Shown in pieces: positions 1-10,474 of a stretch of DNA of 64,000 nucleotides. The position numbers were made by a program, and so were the translations under genes. The notes beneath the pieces are model-generated. The model worked only from the letters and a program-made list of their open reading frames with translations, was not told the DNA's origin and searched no databases. The DNA comes from Anaerolineales bacterium (GTDB taxonomy: Bacteria > Chloroflexota > Anaerolineae > Anaerolineales > Villigracilaceae), in contig JACZJB010000136.1 in NCBI GenBank assembly GCA_014860805.1, positions 1 through 64,000 on the forward strand, given 5' to 3'. Numbering within the stretch: the stretch's first letter is position 1; each line of letters starts with the position of its first letter.

Positions 1-179
1 GAGGGATTCCCTGCGTTGGGCGCTGGAAAAATAAGGAAAAGCGGGAGAATGCATGGTACTTTTCAGCCATTTGAAATAACGAAAAAGTAAGGCTTTTGCC
101 TGTAATTTGACAGTATAATGATTATGGATAGGCGCTATCGCTTTTAGCAAGTGTTTTTGAAGTAAAGGAAAGGTACATT

Positions 180-2552
180 ATGAAACCCAGATATCACTCA
201 TACCTGTGGATGATCCGCATCCTGGGTGTGTTCATTCTCACCGTTGGAATGACCAGCCCGGTTTTTGCGGCTGATCCACCGGCTTGGACCATTGACAAGA
301 CCCATGTTGGCGATTTTACCCAGGGAGATCAGAACAAAGTATATACGATCACGGTTACAAACTCTGGCAGCGGGGCAACGGATGGCAGCCTGATCACAAT
401 GACCGATACCCTGCCGGCAGGTTTAATTCCCCAGACCATTACCAGCGGCGACCCTGCATGGACCTGCCCTACTGGCGACATTACTGGTTTAACGGTATTA
501 ACCTGCACGCGCACAGCCGTAATGAATTCGGGTGCTAGTTCTGTGATCACTTTGACCGTGGATGTGGCTGTGGATGCGGGGCAGGGGGCGGATATTGAAG
601 ACCCAATCGGTAGTCAAATATTCTATAAGACCGTCACCAATTCTGTTATGGTAAGCGGCGGCGGAAGTCTGGACCCTGATACTAATAATGATATAACCCG
701 CATTCTTCAAAAGCCGGACCTTGTTATTATAGGCTGGGAACTTCGAAATGCAGCCAATAACGCCGTAATCACTAATCCACAGCCGGATGAGGAATTTATC
801 ATTCGAATGACCGTCAAGAACCGTGGCGGACGGGCGACCGGGCTCTTTTACCCCGGCGTATTTTTGGATGGAAAACCCAATTACGGACCGGACCATGCCC
901 CATTGGGTCAGGTTACAAGTTTCTCTGATTTTCGAATGACTCCGGCCGGATCCCTTGGAAAGCCAAAAGGCTGTCTTTACTATGACCCCGCCGGTACAAT
1001 TGACCCTACTCTGGTGGAAGTTGACCCGGAACGCGGAAACTATACTCGAAGCGAGTTTAATTCAGCGTTGGACCCTGGTGCTACCAGAAATATTGATGTG
1101 CGGATTGCCTATCCGGCGGATGACCCACAAAATACATATAACGACGATATATATGATACAGACAATGTTCGCGTCGGCTTGAAAGCTGGTTCATATCAAA
1201 TATATCTGTACGTGGATCCAAACTGCTCAGCCGGTGAAGAAGAGAGCTATGAAGATAATAATTTCTTAAAGCTTCCTGTGCTTAATATTGGCAGTTTGCC
1301 AAGTGGTCCTACCGATGTAGATGTGACGATCGGGGGAGTCTTAAAGGGTACTTACCCCATGGATCCTGGTGAGAGCATGGTGCAGAGCTATATTAACGCT
1401 TTTGGGGGACCCGTGGTAATCAAAAGCAATAATGGTGTTGGGATCATCGCTTCCACACAGCAATTGAGAAGGAGCGACATGACCCAAAACCTATGGCCGG
1501 GGATTATGCAACTCATGGGTGTGCGGCAGACCGATCTTTCCGACAAATATGTATTTCCGATCTACAGCAATCTTGATGCCACTAAATATGAAATCCTCCT
1601 GCTTGCAAATTTTGATACCATAGATACAAATGTAACGGTGAAAATTGGTAATACCACCTATGGCCCATATAGTGTCCCACATGGTACATCCTATATTTTT
1701 AATCAAGTAGTGCAAGGAGGGCCGGTGGTGGTCAGTAGTGATAATGGGGCAGAGATCATTGCTTCTCTATATCAATTGAAGCGAGCCGGGACTTCAGGCA
1801 GGTGGACAGGCCAGTCGGAAATGATGGGAATTCCATTGTCGCAATTGTCAAATACCTACGTATTTCCGATTTATGATTATACTTCTCTTGGTCTATTGCC
1901 CAGTTTAAATTTTGCGAATGTCGATACGATAGCAACAAATATCACTGTGACCATTGGCGGGGTGCTCAAGGGAACGTACCCTATGGCTGCTGGTACAAGC
2001 ATGGTAGTAACATATAGTGGCGTCATGGGAGGACCGGTGGTTATCAGCAGTAATAATGGAGCGAAGATCATTGCTTCCATGCAGCAATTGAGAAGAATCA
2101 ACCTCACCGTAAATCAGTGGACTGGCATTATGCAACTCATGGGTGTGCGGCAGGCCAATCTTTCCGACACATATGTGTTTCCGATCTACAGCAATCTGGA
2201 TCCCGCCACTAAATATGAAATCCTCCTGCTTGCAAATTTTGATACCATAGATACAAATGTAACGGTGAAAGTTGGTAATACCACCTATGGCCCATATAGT
2301 GTCCCACATGGTACATCCTATATTTTTAATCAAGCAGTGCAAGGAGGGCCGGTGGTGGTCAGTAGTAATAATGGGGCAGAGATCATTGCTTCTCTATATC
2401 AATTGAAGCGGGCCGTATCTACTACCCGATGGAATGATCAATCAGAGATGATGGGAATTCCATTGTCGCAATTGTCAAATACCTACGTGTTTCCGATTTA
2501 TGATTACACGTCTCCGGGGCTTCTGCCTAGTTTGAATTTCGCTGTCCCGTAA
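180..2552 (+). CDS. Secreted DUF11/CARDB-domain repeat protein (790 aa)
   Basis: ORF with N-terminal signal-like hydrophobic segment (MIRILGVFILTVGMTSPVFAA), DUF11-like 'YTITVTNSGSGATDGSLITMTDTLPAGL', CARDB-like 'DLVIIGWELRNAANN..DEEFIIRMTVKNRGG', then a tandem ~208-aa repeat. Confidence 0.8.
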   Translation: MKPRYHSYLWMIRILGVFILTVGMTSPVFAADPPAWTIDKTHVGDFTQGDQNKVYTITVTNSGSGATDGSLITMTDTLPAGLIPQTITSGDPAWTCPTGDITGLTVLTCTRTAVMNSGASSVITLTVDVAVDAGQGADIEDPIGSQIFYKTVTNSVMVSGGGSLDPDTNNDITRILQKPDLVIIGWELRNAANNAVITNPQPDEEFIIRMTVKNRGGRATGLFYPGVFLDGKPNYGPDHAPLGQVTSFSDFRMTPAGSLGKPKGCLYYDPAGTIDPTLVEVDPERGNYTRSEFNSALDPGATRNIDVRIAYPADDPQNTYNDDIYDTDNVRVGLKAGSYQIYLYVDPNCSAGEEESYEDNNFLKLPVLNIGSLPSGPTDVDVTIGGVLKGTYPMDPGESMVQSYINAFGGPVVIKSNNGVGIIASTQQLRRSDMTQNLWPGIMQLMGVRQTDLSDKYVFPIYSNLDATKYEILLLANFDTIDTNVTVKIGNTTYGPYSVPHGTSYIFNQVVQGGPVVVSSDNGAEIIASLYQLKRAGTSGRWTGQSEMMGIPLSQLSNTYVFPIYDYTSLGLLPSLNFANVDTIATNITVTIGGVLKGTYPMAAGTSMVVTYSGVMGGPVVISSNNGAKIIASMQQLRRINLTVNQWTGIMQLMGVRQANLSDTYVFPIYSNLDPATKYEILLLANFDTIDTNVTVKVGNTTYGPYSVPHGTSYIFNQAVQGGPVVVSSNNGAEIIASLYQLKRAVSTTRWNDQSEMMGIPLSQLSNTYVFPIYDYTSPGLLPSLNFAVP
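1312..2549 (+). repeat. Two tandem ~624-627 bp in-frame repeat units (each A+B half-repeat)
   Basis: IMQLMGVRQ..LSD.YVFPIYSNLD..TKYEILLLANFDTIDTNVTVK.GNTTYGPYSVPHGTSYIFNQ.VQGGPVVVSS.NGAEIIASLYQLKRA occurs twice, near-identical at DNA level (1503 vs 2127 start of ATTATGCAACTCATGGGTGTGCGGCA). Confidence 0.9.
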
Positions 2553-2583
2553 AGTAATGGAATATATCAAAATGGAATATATC

Positions 2584-2614
2584 AACTGGAGATGGCTGAA
2601 AACCTTCTCCAGTT
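2584..2614 (+). terminator. Putative hairpin terminator after the DUF11/CARDB gene
   Basis: aactggag...ctccagtt inverted repeat just downstream of stop at 2552. Confidence 0.5.
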
Positions 2615-2832
2615 TCGATTTATATCTTACTTCTGTGTTCTTTCTGAACGCTCTGCTTTTCAATAGCTACACTATTGCATTAATAAAATATTGTATACGA
2701 TAAATACTCATGCTGTATAATAAGAACTTGGAAAAATATAAGGGAATTGATATTTTTCAAGAGTCCAAACCAATACGTAGATTATATGAGCAATGAATAC
2801 CATTACTTATAATTGATTTCTTCTGAATAATA

Positions 2833-3570
2833 ATGAGTTATCATTGGATGAATATGAAAAAAGTATCGGAATTTGCACCGAAGCTCAAGTATGTGTTCGC
2901 AAGATTCTATCGAGCTTTCTTGTTCAAGAACAAACCGAAGATATTTTGCATTTCATTACAACGAACTGGTACTACTTCAACTGGACAATTCTTCAAGGAT
3001 CATGGTTACCCGGTCGCCACTTATGGAGTTAGCCTAGCAAACGCTTGGACATCTCGTTATTGGATAGGTGATTATGAAAGCATCTTTCGATCATACGATT
3101 TTAGAGCGTCACTTGTTTTTGAAGATGACCCTTGGTGGCTCAATGATTTTTACAAAGTTCTCTACCATAGATTCCCCAATTCCAAATTCATACTTCTGGA
3201 AAGAGATGCTGATAAATGGTTTGATTCTATGGTTTCACACTCAAAGGGTAAAACGTTAGGGAATACACATATTCATTGTGCTCATTATCAGAGGTTGAAA
3301 GAATTCCATGACATGGCTGCTGCGGATAAAAACATATATACTGATGTTTTTTACAAAGCTCTGCCCTTGGGTGAAGCGCAACGGGAACACTATACAAGTT
3401 TCTATTCGATACGGAATAAAGAGGTTAATCTCTTTTTTCAGCACCATGACCCTTCTAGGTTGTTCAATGCAGATCTGGTGGATGAAGCTTTATGGAAAAA
3501 AATGGCCAACTTCTTCCATATCAATATAAATGAAGGATATAATGTTCATCTGAATAAATCCAAACCTTAA
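2833..3570 (+). CDS. P-loop sulfotransferase family protein
   Basis: 'KIFCISLQRTGTTSTGQFFKDHGYPVATYG' PAPS 5'-phosphate-loop-like motif; 'FPNSKFILLERDADKWFDSM' typical of sulfotransferases. Confidence 0.75.
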   Translation: MSYHWMNMKKVSEFAPKLKYVFARFYRAFLFKNKPKIFCISLQRTGTTSTGQFFKDHGYPVATYGVSLANAWTSRYWIGDYESIFRSYDFRASLVFEDDPWWLNDFYKVLYHRFPNSKFILLERDADKWFDSMVSHSKGKTLGNTHIHCAHYQRLKEFHDMAAADKNIYTDVFYKALPLGEAQREHYTSFYSIRNKEVNLFFQHHDPSRLFNADLVDEALWKKMANFFHININEGYNVHLNKSKP

Positions 3571-3598
3571 GTGTCATTCACGCTTCAGGTTTGGATTT
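3556..3598 (+). terminator. Putative hairpin terminator
   Basis: aaatccaaacct / aggtttggattt inverted repeat spanning the stop codon of the sulfotransferase gene. Confidence 0.5.
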
Positions 3599-3865
3599 CT
3601 ATAAAAATGGACAAGGCTGTTTCTCAATCTAAACAGAATCTTATATATGATAACTATTGCCAAATCTTTTGAAGGGTTTATTTCCTTACCTAAAACAGAT
3701 CTGAGCATCTAGGCGGTTTATAAATCGCGGAACTTGAAATTCCTGATTAAACCGCTAACTAGATAGAAGTTGTAACTGACACAGTAATGGAAACAAAGGC
3801 AATTACTAAGGCAATCTTGACGCGATGTTACTTGACAAAATCTAGAATAACATAAGGATTTTACT

Positions 3866-4474
3866 ATGACCAATCAAGCTTACAAATTGGATTTCGCTAA
3901 AATCGGCGATGATGTTACCATTTGGGCTGAAGCGAAAGTCTTATTTCCAGAGGTTATTACTATCGGCAATGCAGTAATTATTGATGATTTTGTTTTCATC
4001 ATGGGAGGAAAAAAAATAACAATAGGCAGTTTTGTCCATATCGCTTCTTTTGTTTCCATAACCGGAGGGGGGGAAATGGTAATAGATGACTTTGCCGGAA
4101 TTTCTAGTGGGTGCAGGGTATTTACTGGTAATGATGATTACTTGGGCGGAAGCCTGACTGGGCCGACAATTCCTCCTCAATATCGATCTCCGCTTAGGTC
4201 TTACGTCTGCATAAAAAAACACGCCATCATTGGGGCCAATACCGTCATTTTACCAGGAGTAACAATAGGTGAGGGAGTGGCTGTTGGTGCAAATTCATTG
4301 GTGAAATCTGATCTTCAGCCTTGGACTATTTATGTGGGCTCTCCAGCTAAGGCTATTAGAAAACGCCCATCAGAACGTATTCTAGAATTAGAAGCACAGT
4401 TGCGTGCAGAATTATTCGATCATAATCATCGATACATTCCTAAAGAAAAACGTAATGCTAATTCCGCGATTTAA
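3866..4474 (+). CDS. Left-handed beta-helix (hexapeptide) acyltransferase
   Basis: Hexapeptide repeats and C-terminal 'HAIIGANTVILPGVTIGEGVAVGANSLVKSDLQPWTIYVGSPAKAIRKR'. Confidence 0.85.
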   Translation: MTNQAYKLDFAKIGDDVTIWAEAKVLFPEVITIGNAVIIDDFVFIMGGKKITIGSFVHIASFVSITGGGEMVIDDFAGISSGCRVFTGNDDYLGGSLTGPTIPPQYRSPLRSYVCIKKHAIIGANTVILPGVTIGEGVAVGANSLVKSDLQPWTIYVGSPAKAIRKRPSERILELEAQLRAELFDHNHRYIPKEKRNANSAI

Positions 4475-4515
4475 ATTTCTGATGGTGATACCATGATCAA
4501 ACAAAGGATTGATTA

Positions 4516-5727
4516 ATGAGTAAGCAAAAGATCGAAGAACTTGCGATATTTGGGGCACCGAGCTTTTTTTCTGAAAATCTCTATGTTGGCCGGCCAAATA
4601 TTGGGAACCGTGAATCGTTGCTATTTCGTATTAATGATATGCTTGACCGCCGTTGGTTGACTAATAATGGCCCGTTTGTGGAGGAATTGGAGAAGAAATT
4701 AGCCGCATTTTTGGGCGTTAGGCATTGCATTGCCATGTGTAATGCTACAGTTGCTTTGGAGGTCACCGCCCGTGCGTTGGGACTACATGGCGAAGTAATC
4801 ATCCCTTCCTTTACTTTCGTAGCTACTGCACATGCCCTACAGTGGCAGGCGATCACTCCAGTCTTTTGTGATGTAGATCCCCTCACTCATAATATAGACC
4901 CGTCAAAAATTGAGAATTTGATTACACCACGCACAACTGGCATTTTGGGTGTACACGTTTGGGGGCGAGTCTGCGATATTGATGCTTTGAGGTCCATCGC
5001 TCAAAAACATCATCTCAAGTTAATGTTTGATGCTGCCCATGCTTTTGCCTGCTCACACCATGGGCAAATGATAGGTGGTTTTGGTAATGCTGAGGTTTTT
5101 AGTTTCCATGCTACAAAATTTTTTAACTCGTTTGAAGGTGGAGCTGTCACTACTAACGATGATACACTGGCTCAAAAGATACGCGAAATGCGAAATTTCG
5201 GCTTTGCCGGTCTAGATACCGTTATCAATGTTGGCACCAATGGAAAAATGAGCGAAGTTTCGGCGGCTATGGCTCTCACCTCGTTGGAGAGCTTAGATGA
5301 ATTTATTGCGGTAAACAAAAAAAACTATCTAGAATATCAAAAGGGATTGTTAGGTATTCCTGGTATAAATATGATAGCATACGATTTCGCTGAAAAAAAT
5401 AATTTCCAATATATAGTCATTGAAGTAGACGAAAATGTGACTAATAACATCAACCGTGATTTGCTAGTCAAGATTCTCCATGCAGAAAATGTACTTGCCA
5501 GACGATATTTCTACCCAGGCTGCCATCAAATGGAACCTTATCGGGCCTTATATCCACAGACCGATTTGTCGTTGTTTGAAACAGAGAAGCTTGTATTAAG
5601 AGTGATTCAATTACCTACTGGGACTAATGTTGGCAAACAAGAAATTGCTGATATTTGTGAACTCATTCGATTTATTGTGAATAACGGAAGAGAAATCTCA
5701 AAAAGATACAATAGACCTCTTGTATAA
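4516..5727 (+). CDS. DegT/DnrJ/EryC1-family PLP-dependent aminotransferase
   Basis: 'HCIAMCNATVALEVTARALGL', 'VIIPSFTFVATAHALQW', PLP lysine motif 'SFHATKFFNSFEGGAV'. Confidence 0.9.
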   Translation: MSKQKIEELAIFGAPSFFSENLYVGRPNIGNRESLLFRINDMLDRRWLTNNGPFVEELEKKLAAFLGVRHCIAMCNATVALEVTARALGLHGEVIIPSFTFVATAHALQWQAITPVFCDVDPLTHNIDPSKIENLITPRTTGILGVHVWGRVCDIDALRSIAQKHHLKLMFDAAHAFACSHHGQMIGGFGNAEVFSFHATKFFNSFEGGAVTTNDDTLAQKIREMRNFGFAGLDTVINVGTNGKMSEVSAAMALTSLESLDEFIAVNKKNYLEYQKGLLGIPGINMIAYDFAEKNNFQYIVIEVDENVTNNINRDLLVKILHAENVLARRYFYPGCHQMEPYRALYPQTDLSLFETEKLVLRVIQLPTGTNVGKQEIADICELIRFIVNNGREISKRYNRPLV

Positions 5728-5745
5728 GTGTGGCCATAATAAGCA

Positions 5746-6595
5746 CATGAACTACGAAACAATTGAACAACTAAAAGATAGTGATTTCAAACGACTAACA
5801 GATGTCCAGCGCGAACCCTTTCATCAGATGCTGGCCTTCATTGAGAAAGGATTGCGAGACTTCGGGTGACCACCAAAACTGGGTCGAACCGATTAGTTGT
5901 TGATGACCTTGATGTACCGGCAAGAATATCGAACAGAATTTCATATTGCCCAATCCTGTGGTGTCAGTGAAGCAACCATTTGCTGCATCATTCGAAAGGT
6001 AGAGGATGTCTTGGTGCGTTCAAAAAAGTTTCGTTTGCCCGGTAAAAAAGCATTTCCAAGCCAGTGACATAGTGTTCCAAGTAGTACTCGTAGATGTCAG
6101 TGAACAGCCAATTGAACGACCACTCCTGCCTTGGCGGGCAGTGTCAAGGAAAATAGCCAAAAACGGCATTACAGCGGCAAAAAGAAGTGTCACACTCAAA
6201 AAGCGTAGGTGATGACGGATTGAAAAAGCATCCAAACCATAGCCACCGCCTTTAGTTATGGAAGCAAATATAACTACCAATTGTTTCAAAGATAATCCTT
6301 GTGAGTTTTCTGAACACCTGCGCATTCTGGCTGATGCTGGCTATCAAGGATTGATGGAACTTCATGAGAATAAGCTGGATGCCCTTCAAGAAATCCAAAT
6401 ATCATGTTCTGACAAAACGAGAAAAAAGAGAGTAATCGGAGTTTGGCACGAAAACGGATTGTGACTGAACATATTTTCCGCAAGTTAAAAGTGTTTCGTT
6501 TCTTGAGCTAGAGGCGCCACGATCGTAGAAAAAGGTTTGCTCTACGCTTCAATCTGATTGCTGCTGTCTACAACCTTGAACTCGATTCAAACTGA
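5746..6595 (+). pseudogene. Decayed IS5-family-like DDE transposase remnant
   Basis: Fragments in several frames with internal stops: 'MNYETIEQLKDSDFKRLTDVQREPFHQMLAFIEKGLRDFG*', 'YRQEYRTEFHIAQSCGVSEATICCIIRKVEDVLV', 'VDVSEQPIERP', 'HYSGKKKCHTQKA', 'RIVTEHIFRKLKVFRFLS*RRHDRRKRFALRFNLIAAVYNLELDSN*'. Confidence 0.85.
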
Positions 6596-6660
6596 CTTTT
6601 GCGAGAGATCTAATAAACATAGAATATTCTCAGTGTTGCAATTATTTACAGGACGAACTA

Positions 6661-9075
6661 ATGAATTCCGATCCAATAATTAGTGTGGTTATGATCACCT
6701 ATAACCATGAAAAGTATATAGCCGAAGCGGTAAATAGCATTCTATCGCAAACATATTCGGATTTTGAATTAATCATCGTAGATGACGGTTCAAGTGATGG
6801 CACTGTGAAAATTGTTCAGGAATATGATGATTCGCGATTATTCCTTGTGGAGCAAGAAAACTCTGGTCCAAGTATTGCCTTAAATGTGGGCATTAATCGA
6901 AGCCGCGGACAATATATCGCCTTTATGAGCGGTGATGATGTGTCTCTTCCTAATCGATTGATGACGCAGATCGAGCAGATTGAACTACAGGAGGCAGATA
7001 TGATATTTTGTCTCCCGCAAATAATTGGTCCGGATTCGAAGATTTTGAGCAACAAAGTATGTCCTGTTTTTTTTCATTACAATTTTAGAAGCACGGCGGA
7101 ATTGTTTTATCAGTTATTTACATATGGTAATTTTTTATGTGCCCCAACTTGTTTTTGCCGTAAGTCAGCAATTGGAAAAATAGGTCAATTTAAACGAGGA
7201 CTAATACAACTCCAGGATTTTGACTATTGGATAAGAGCGTGTAAGAAAAATCTTGTCATCAAATTGCAAAAGGAACCCGTGCTTCAATACCGCTTTTTGT
7301 TTGGTGTTAATCTATCTGGATATCATAACAAGAATCGAACATTGGCGGAGACAACATTGCTATACAGGGGTTTTCTTGACGATGCGCCCATCGAGCTTCT
7401 GCGTAATTCCTTTGGCGAAAAGATCACGATGGATGCGCTTGTTGATGATGCGGACATAGAGATTGATAAATCATTTTTGTTTTTGGAACATTCCAACCCG
7501 GCCATGAAAGCAATTGGGATTGAGAGACTTACGCTGCAATTCGAGGATGAAGAAATCTATAAAAGATTAACCGCTGAAAGGGATTTTAACACGTCAAGGC
7601 TTTTTCAACTTGCGAGATCTAACAATGGAGACACATATGGTTTTGCCCGCAAACTTAAAGCGGGATTAAGAGCTGTCCAAATTTTTTTACTGCGTTATAC
7701 ACCCTTGATGATTAGTGAAGGTCCGAGATGGACCAAGATGCAAATTGAACGGCATGTCCAGAATTATCTAAAGAGCGGGGAAAATAATCAGAGCATCATA
7801 ACAACCTATGTTTATAAACGAATTTTCCCTGTTTTCATTTCAGCTTTTGATTTTCTCTTTAGAATTAAAAAAATAGTTCCCCAGCTAATTCGTATTATTT
7901 TTTCGAAGATTCTTAAAATAAAACTTCCTTCCCCTTTTTTTGAAGGAGAGTTTTTTTTGAGCAGAATGTATGATTACAGCAAACAGGCAAATTCCGTTGT
8001 GTATGAAGCCTCGCCAGAAAAGATTTACTTAAAAAGACCTACCATACTAGGAAAAATTACCGACGAGTTATTTGAGGGAGAGGCATATTCTCCACGCCCT
8101 TATGTTTCTACAATTGATCATGCAATCATAACCGGTGGATCAAATTTGGTTATATTAGAAGAGACAGGTGAGTTGCTCAGCGATGAAATGGTGGATTTCT
8201 CCACGAAAGACTTCGGTATAAAATCTCCATACATCAGTTATCGAAACAATAATAAGGTAATAGCAAGTTATAAAAAGAAACCCAACACTCAGATAAAGGA
8301 AGGCATTTTGCTTTCGTGTGACCACGATAATAATTACTTTCATTGGCTGGTGGAGTGCCTGCCAAAGCTTGTATTTATTGATGACTTTAAGCAATTCAAG
8401 GATACGCCTTTATTAATACCTGCGGGACTGCATGAGAACTTGATGACAGCGCTGACTCGGGTCAATATTAATAATCACCCAATTATCAGCCTTGACTGTG
8501 GTGTTGCCTACCATGTGGATCGGTTGATCTTTCCATCTGCTCTCTCGCGAGTCATAGATAGGTATAAGGGTCGACCTGTGTTTGATACAGACATCATCTT
8601 GTCTAATAAATGGATTTCAAGGGTTTCTAACCTATTAAAAAAGAAGAATAACCCAAAACCATGGCGTAAACTATATTTAACCCGTAGGAAAGGTCTGCGA
8701 GCCCTCGGAAACCAGGAGGAAATTGAGAGGATATTATCTGAGTATGACTTCGAGATTATTGATCTGGAATATGCATCACTCGATTTTCAGATCAAACTCT
8801 TTTCCCAGGCATCTATGGTCGTTGCGCCAACTGGAGCCACTCTTACGAATATGCTATTTTGCCAGCCTCGAACAAAAGTCATTATTTTCATGTCCAATCA
8901 TGAGACTACAAACTATTATTTTTGGTCATACCTTGGTAATATTACTAACACCAACATAACAACTATTATCGGAGAACGACTTTTTAACTTGACCAGCTAT
9001 CATTCCGTGCACGATGACTATATTATTGATCCAAATATCCTGGTTGAGGAGATTAATAAAATTGAACGACAATAG
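6661..9075 (+). CDS. Bifunctional glycosyltransferase: N-terminal GT2 fused to C-terminal GT61 (DUF563)-like domain
   Basis: GT2: 'PIISVVMITYNHEKYIAEAVNSILSQTYSDFELIIVDDGSSDGT'; GT61: 'LLSCDHDNNYFHWLVECLPKLVFIDDF...LYLTRRKGLRALGNQEEIERILSEYDFEIIDLE...FSQASMVVAPTGATLTNMLFC'. Confidence 0.85.
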   Translation: MNSDPIISVVMITYNHEKYIAEAVNSILSQTYSDFELIIVDDGSSDGTVKIVQEYDDSRLFLVEQENSGPSIALNVGINRSRGQYIAFMSGDDVSLPNRLMTQIEQIELQEADMIFCLPQIIGPDSKILSNKVCPVFFHYNFRSTAELFYQLFTYGNFLCAPTCFCRKSAIGKIGQFKRGLIQLQDFDYWIRACKKNLVIKLQKEPVLQYRFLFGVNLSGYHNKNRTLAETTLLYRGFLDDAPIELLRNSFGEKITMDALVDDADIEIDKSFLFLEHSNPAMKAIGIERLTLQFEDEEIYKRLTAERDFNTSRLFQLARSNNGDTYGFARKLKAGLRAVQIFLLRYTPLMISEGPRWTKMQIERHVQNYLKSGENNQSIITTYVYKRIFPVFISAFDFLFRIKKIVPQLIRIIFSKILKIKLPSPFFEGEFFLSRMYDYSKQANSVVYEASPEKIYLKRPTILGKITDELFEGEAYSPRPYVSTIDHAIITGGSNLVILEETGELLSDEMVDFSTKDFGIKSPYISYRNNNKVIASYKKKPNTQIKEGILLSCDHDNNYFHWLVECLPKLVFIDDFKQFKDTPLLIPAGLHENLMTALTRVNINNHPIISLDCGVAYHVDRLIFPSALSRVIDRYKGRPVFDTDIILSNKWISRVSNLLKKKNNPKPWRKLYLTRRKGLRALGNQEEIERILSEYDFEIIDLEYASLDFQIKLFSQASMVVAPTGATLTNMLFCQPRTKVIIFMSNHETTNYYFWSYLGNITNTNITTIIGERLFNLTSYHSVHDDYIIDPNILVEEINKIERQ

Positions 9076-9916
9076 TACTATATTGTTGACTGTTATTATC
9101 TTTACTTATAATCACGAGGATTCTATTGCAAAGGCTATTGATAGTGTCTTGGAGCAAGAAACAGCATATTCTTATGAAATCTGGCTTTGTGATGATTGTT
9201 CCACCGATGGCACAACAGCAATCTGCGTCGATTACGCTAAAAGATTTCCCGATAAAATAAAATTGTTCACTCAGCCGGTAAACACGTATTTTAGTAAAAT
9301 TGCTCACATTGAAATTGCTCTTAAAAAAGTTGATACAAAATACTTATCCATATTAGATGGGGATGATGGTTGGTGCGATAACAAAAAAATTCAAATTGCC
9401 CTTGATGTTTTGGAAAGTAATCCGCAATATATAACTTTTGCCCATGACACCATATTTAATGATGTTGTAAATCAAACTAAAAAATCCCTTGTGCATGAAA
9501 TATATAAGATCGAAATTCAAAACCCCGTCACTTTTGAAAACGTATTATATTTACACACATCATCAAGAATTCATAGAAATGTTTTCAAGTTTTCTGGAGA
9601 ACGCGATATTTATACGGATATTTTTCTGTTCTATATTTATTTAGATAAAGGGCCGTTGTATTACTACGATAAAATCATGTCGGTTTACAACATTACTGGC
9701 AAAGGTGCATGGTCCGGTATGTCGACAGAAGATGTGAATAAAGAAAATTCATTACTACAATATAAATTAAATATATTTTTTAATTATAAATATGATGCCT
9801 TTTTTACAAGTAGAATAGTGGAAACAAAAATATTAGTGTTACTCAAAAAAATAGGGGGTAGAAATCTGGGCTGGAAACTTTGGTTTTTTTTAAAAAAATA
9901 CGGTTTCATCCGATAA
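9062..9916 (+). CDS. GT2 family glycosyltransferase
   Basis: 'LTVIIFTYNHEDSIAKAIDSVLEQETAYSYEIWLCDDCSTDGTTAICVDYAKRFPDKIKLF...LSILDGDDGWCD'; TTG at 9062 is a plausible start overlapping the upstream stop (ORF track also offers ATG 9014). Confidence 0.8.
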   Translation: MNDNSTILLTVIIFTYNHEDSIAKAIDSVLEQETAYSYEIWLCDDCSTDGTTAICVDYAKRFPDKIKLFTQPVNTYFSKIAHIEIALKKVDTKYLSILDGDDGWCDNKKIQIALDVLESNPQYITFAHDTIFNDVVNQTKKSLVHEIYKIEIQNPVTFENVLYLHTSSRIHRNVFKFSGERDIYTDIFLFYIYLDKGPLYYYDKIMSVYNITGKGAWSGMSTEDVNKENSLLQYKLNIFFNYKYDAFFTSRIVETKILVLLKKIGGRNLGWKLWFFLKKYGFIR

Positions 9917-9937
9917 ATCCTTTATGGAGAAAGCATA

Positions 9938-10429
9938 ATGTCAGACCAGAACAAACCATTTGTCCATGAAAAAGCAGAAGTGCAAACTCAAATTATTGGA
10001 GATGAAACAAAAATTTGGCAATACTCAATAATTTTGGCTGGGGCAAGAATAGGCTCCAACTGCAATATCAATGCGCATTGTTTTATCGAGAACGATGTGG
10101 TCATCGGAAACAATGTGACCATAAAATGCGGAGTATATTTATGGGACGGTATTGTAATAGAGGATAATGTGCAAATAGGCCCCGCCGCTGTTTTTACCAA
10201 TGACAAATATCCACGCGCGAAGGATTATTCCTTTGAAGTAGGGAGAATAACGATAAAAAAAGGGGCCTCAATTGGAGCCAATGCTACTATTCTCGGTGGT
10301 ATAACCATAGGAGAATACGCCATGATCGGAGCAGGCAGTGTTGTCACGAAAGATGTCCCGGCGGGTGAATTGTGGTATGGAAATCCTGCTAAATCGCGAG
10401 GCATAGCGCCCAAAATAAGTTCGAATTAA
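9938..10429 (+). CDS. Sugar O/N-acyltransferase, hexapeptide family (FdtC/QdtC/WbbJ-like)
   Basis: '[90 protein letters not shown]'; adjacent to fdtA/fdtB-like genes. Confidence 0.8.
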   Translation: MSDQNKPFVHEKAEVQTQIIGDETKIWQYSIILAGARIGSNCNINAHCFIENDVVIGNNVTIKCGVYLWDGIVIEDNVQIGPAAVFTNDKYPRAKDYSFEVGRITIKKGASIGANATILGGITIGEYAMIGAGSVVTKDVPAGELWYGNPAKSRGIAPKISSN

Positions 10430-10474
10430 GACTCCATTTTGTATTTTACTTTTATTGCCCATGAGAACTTAGCC

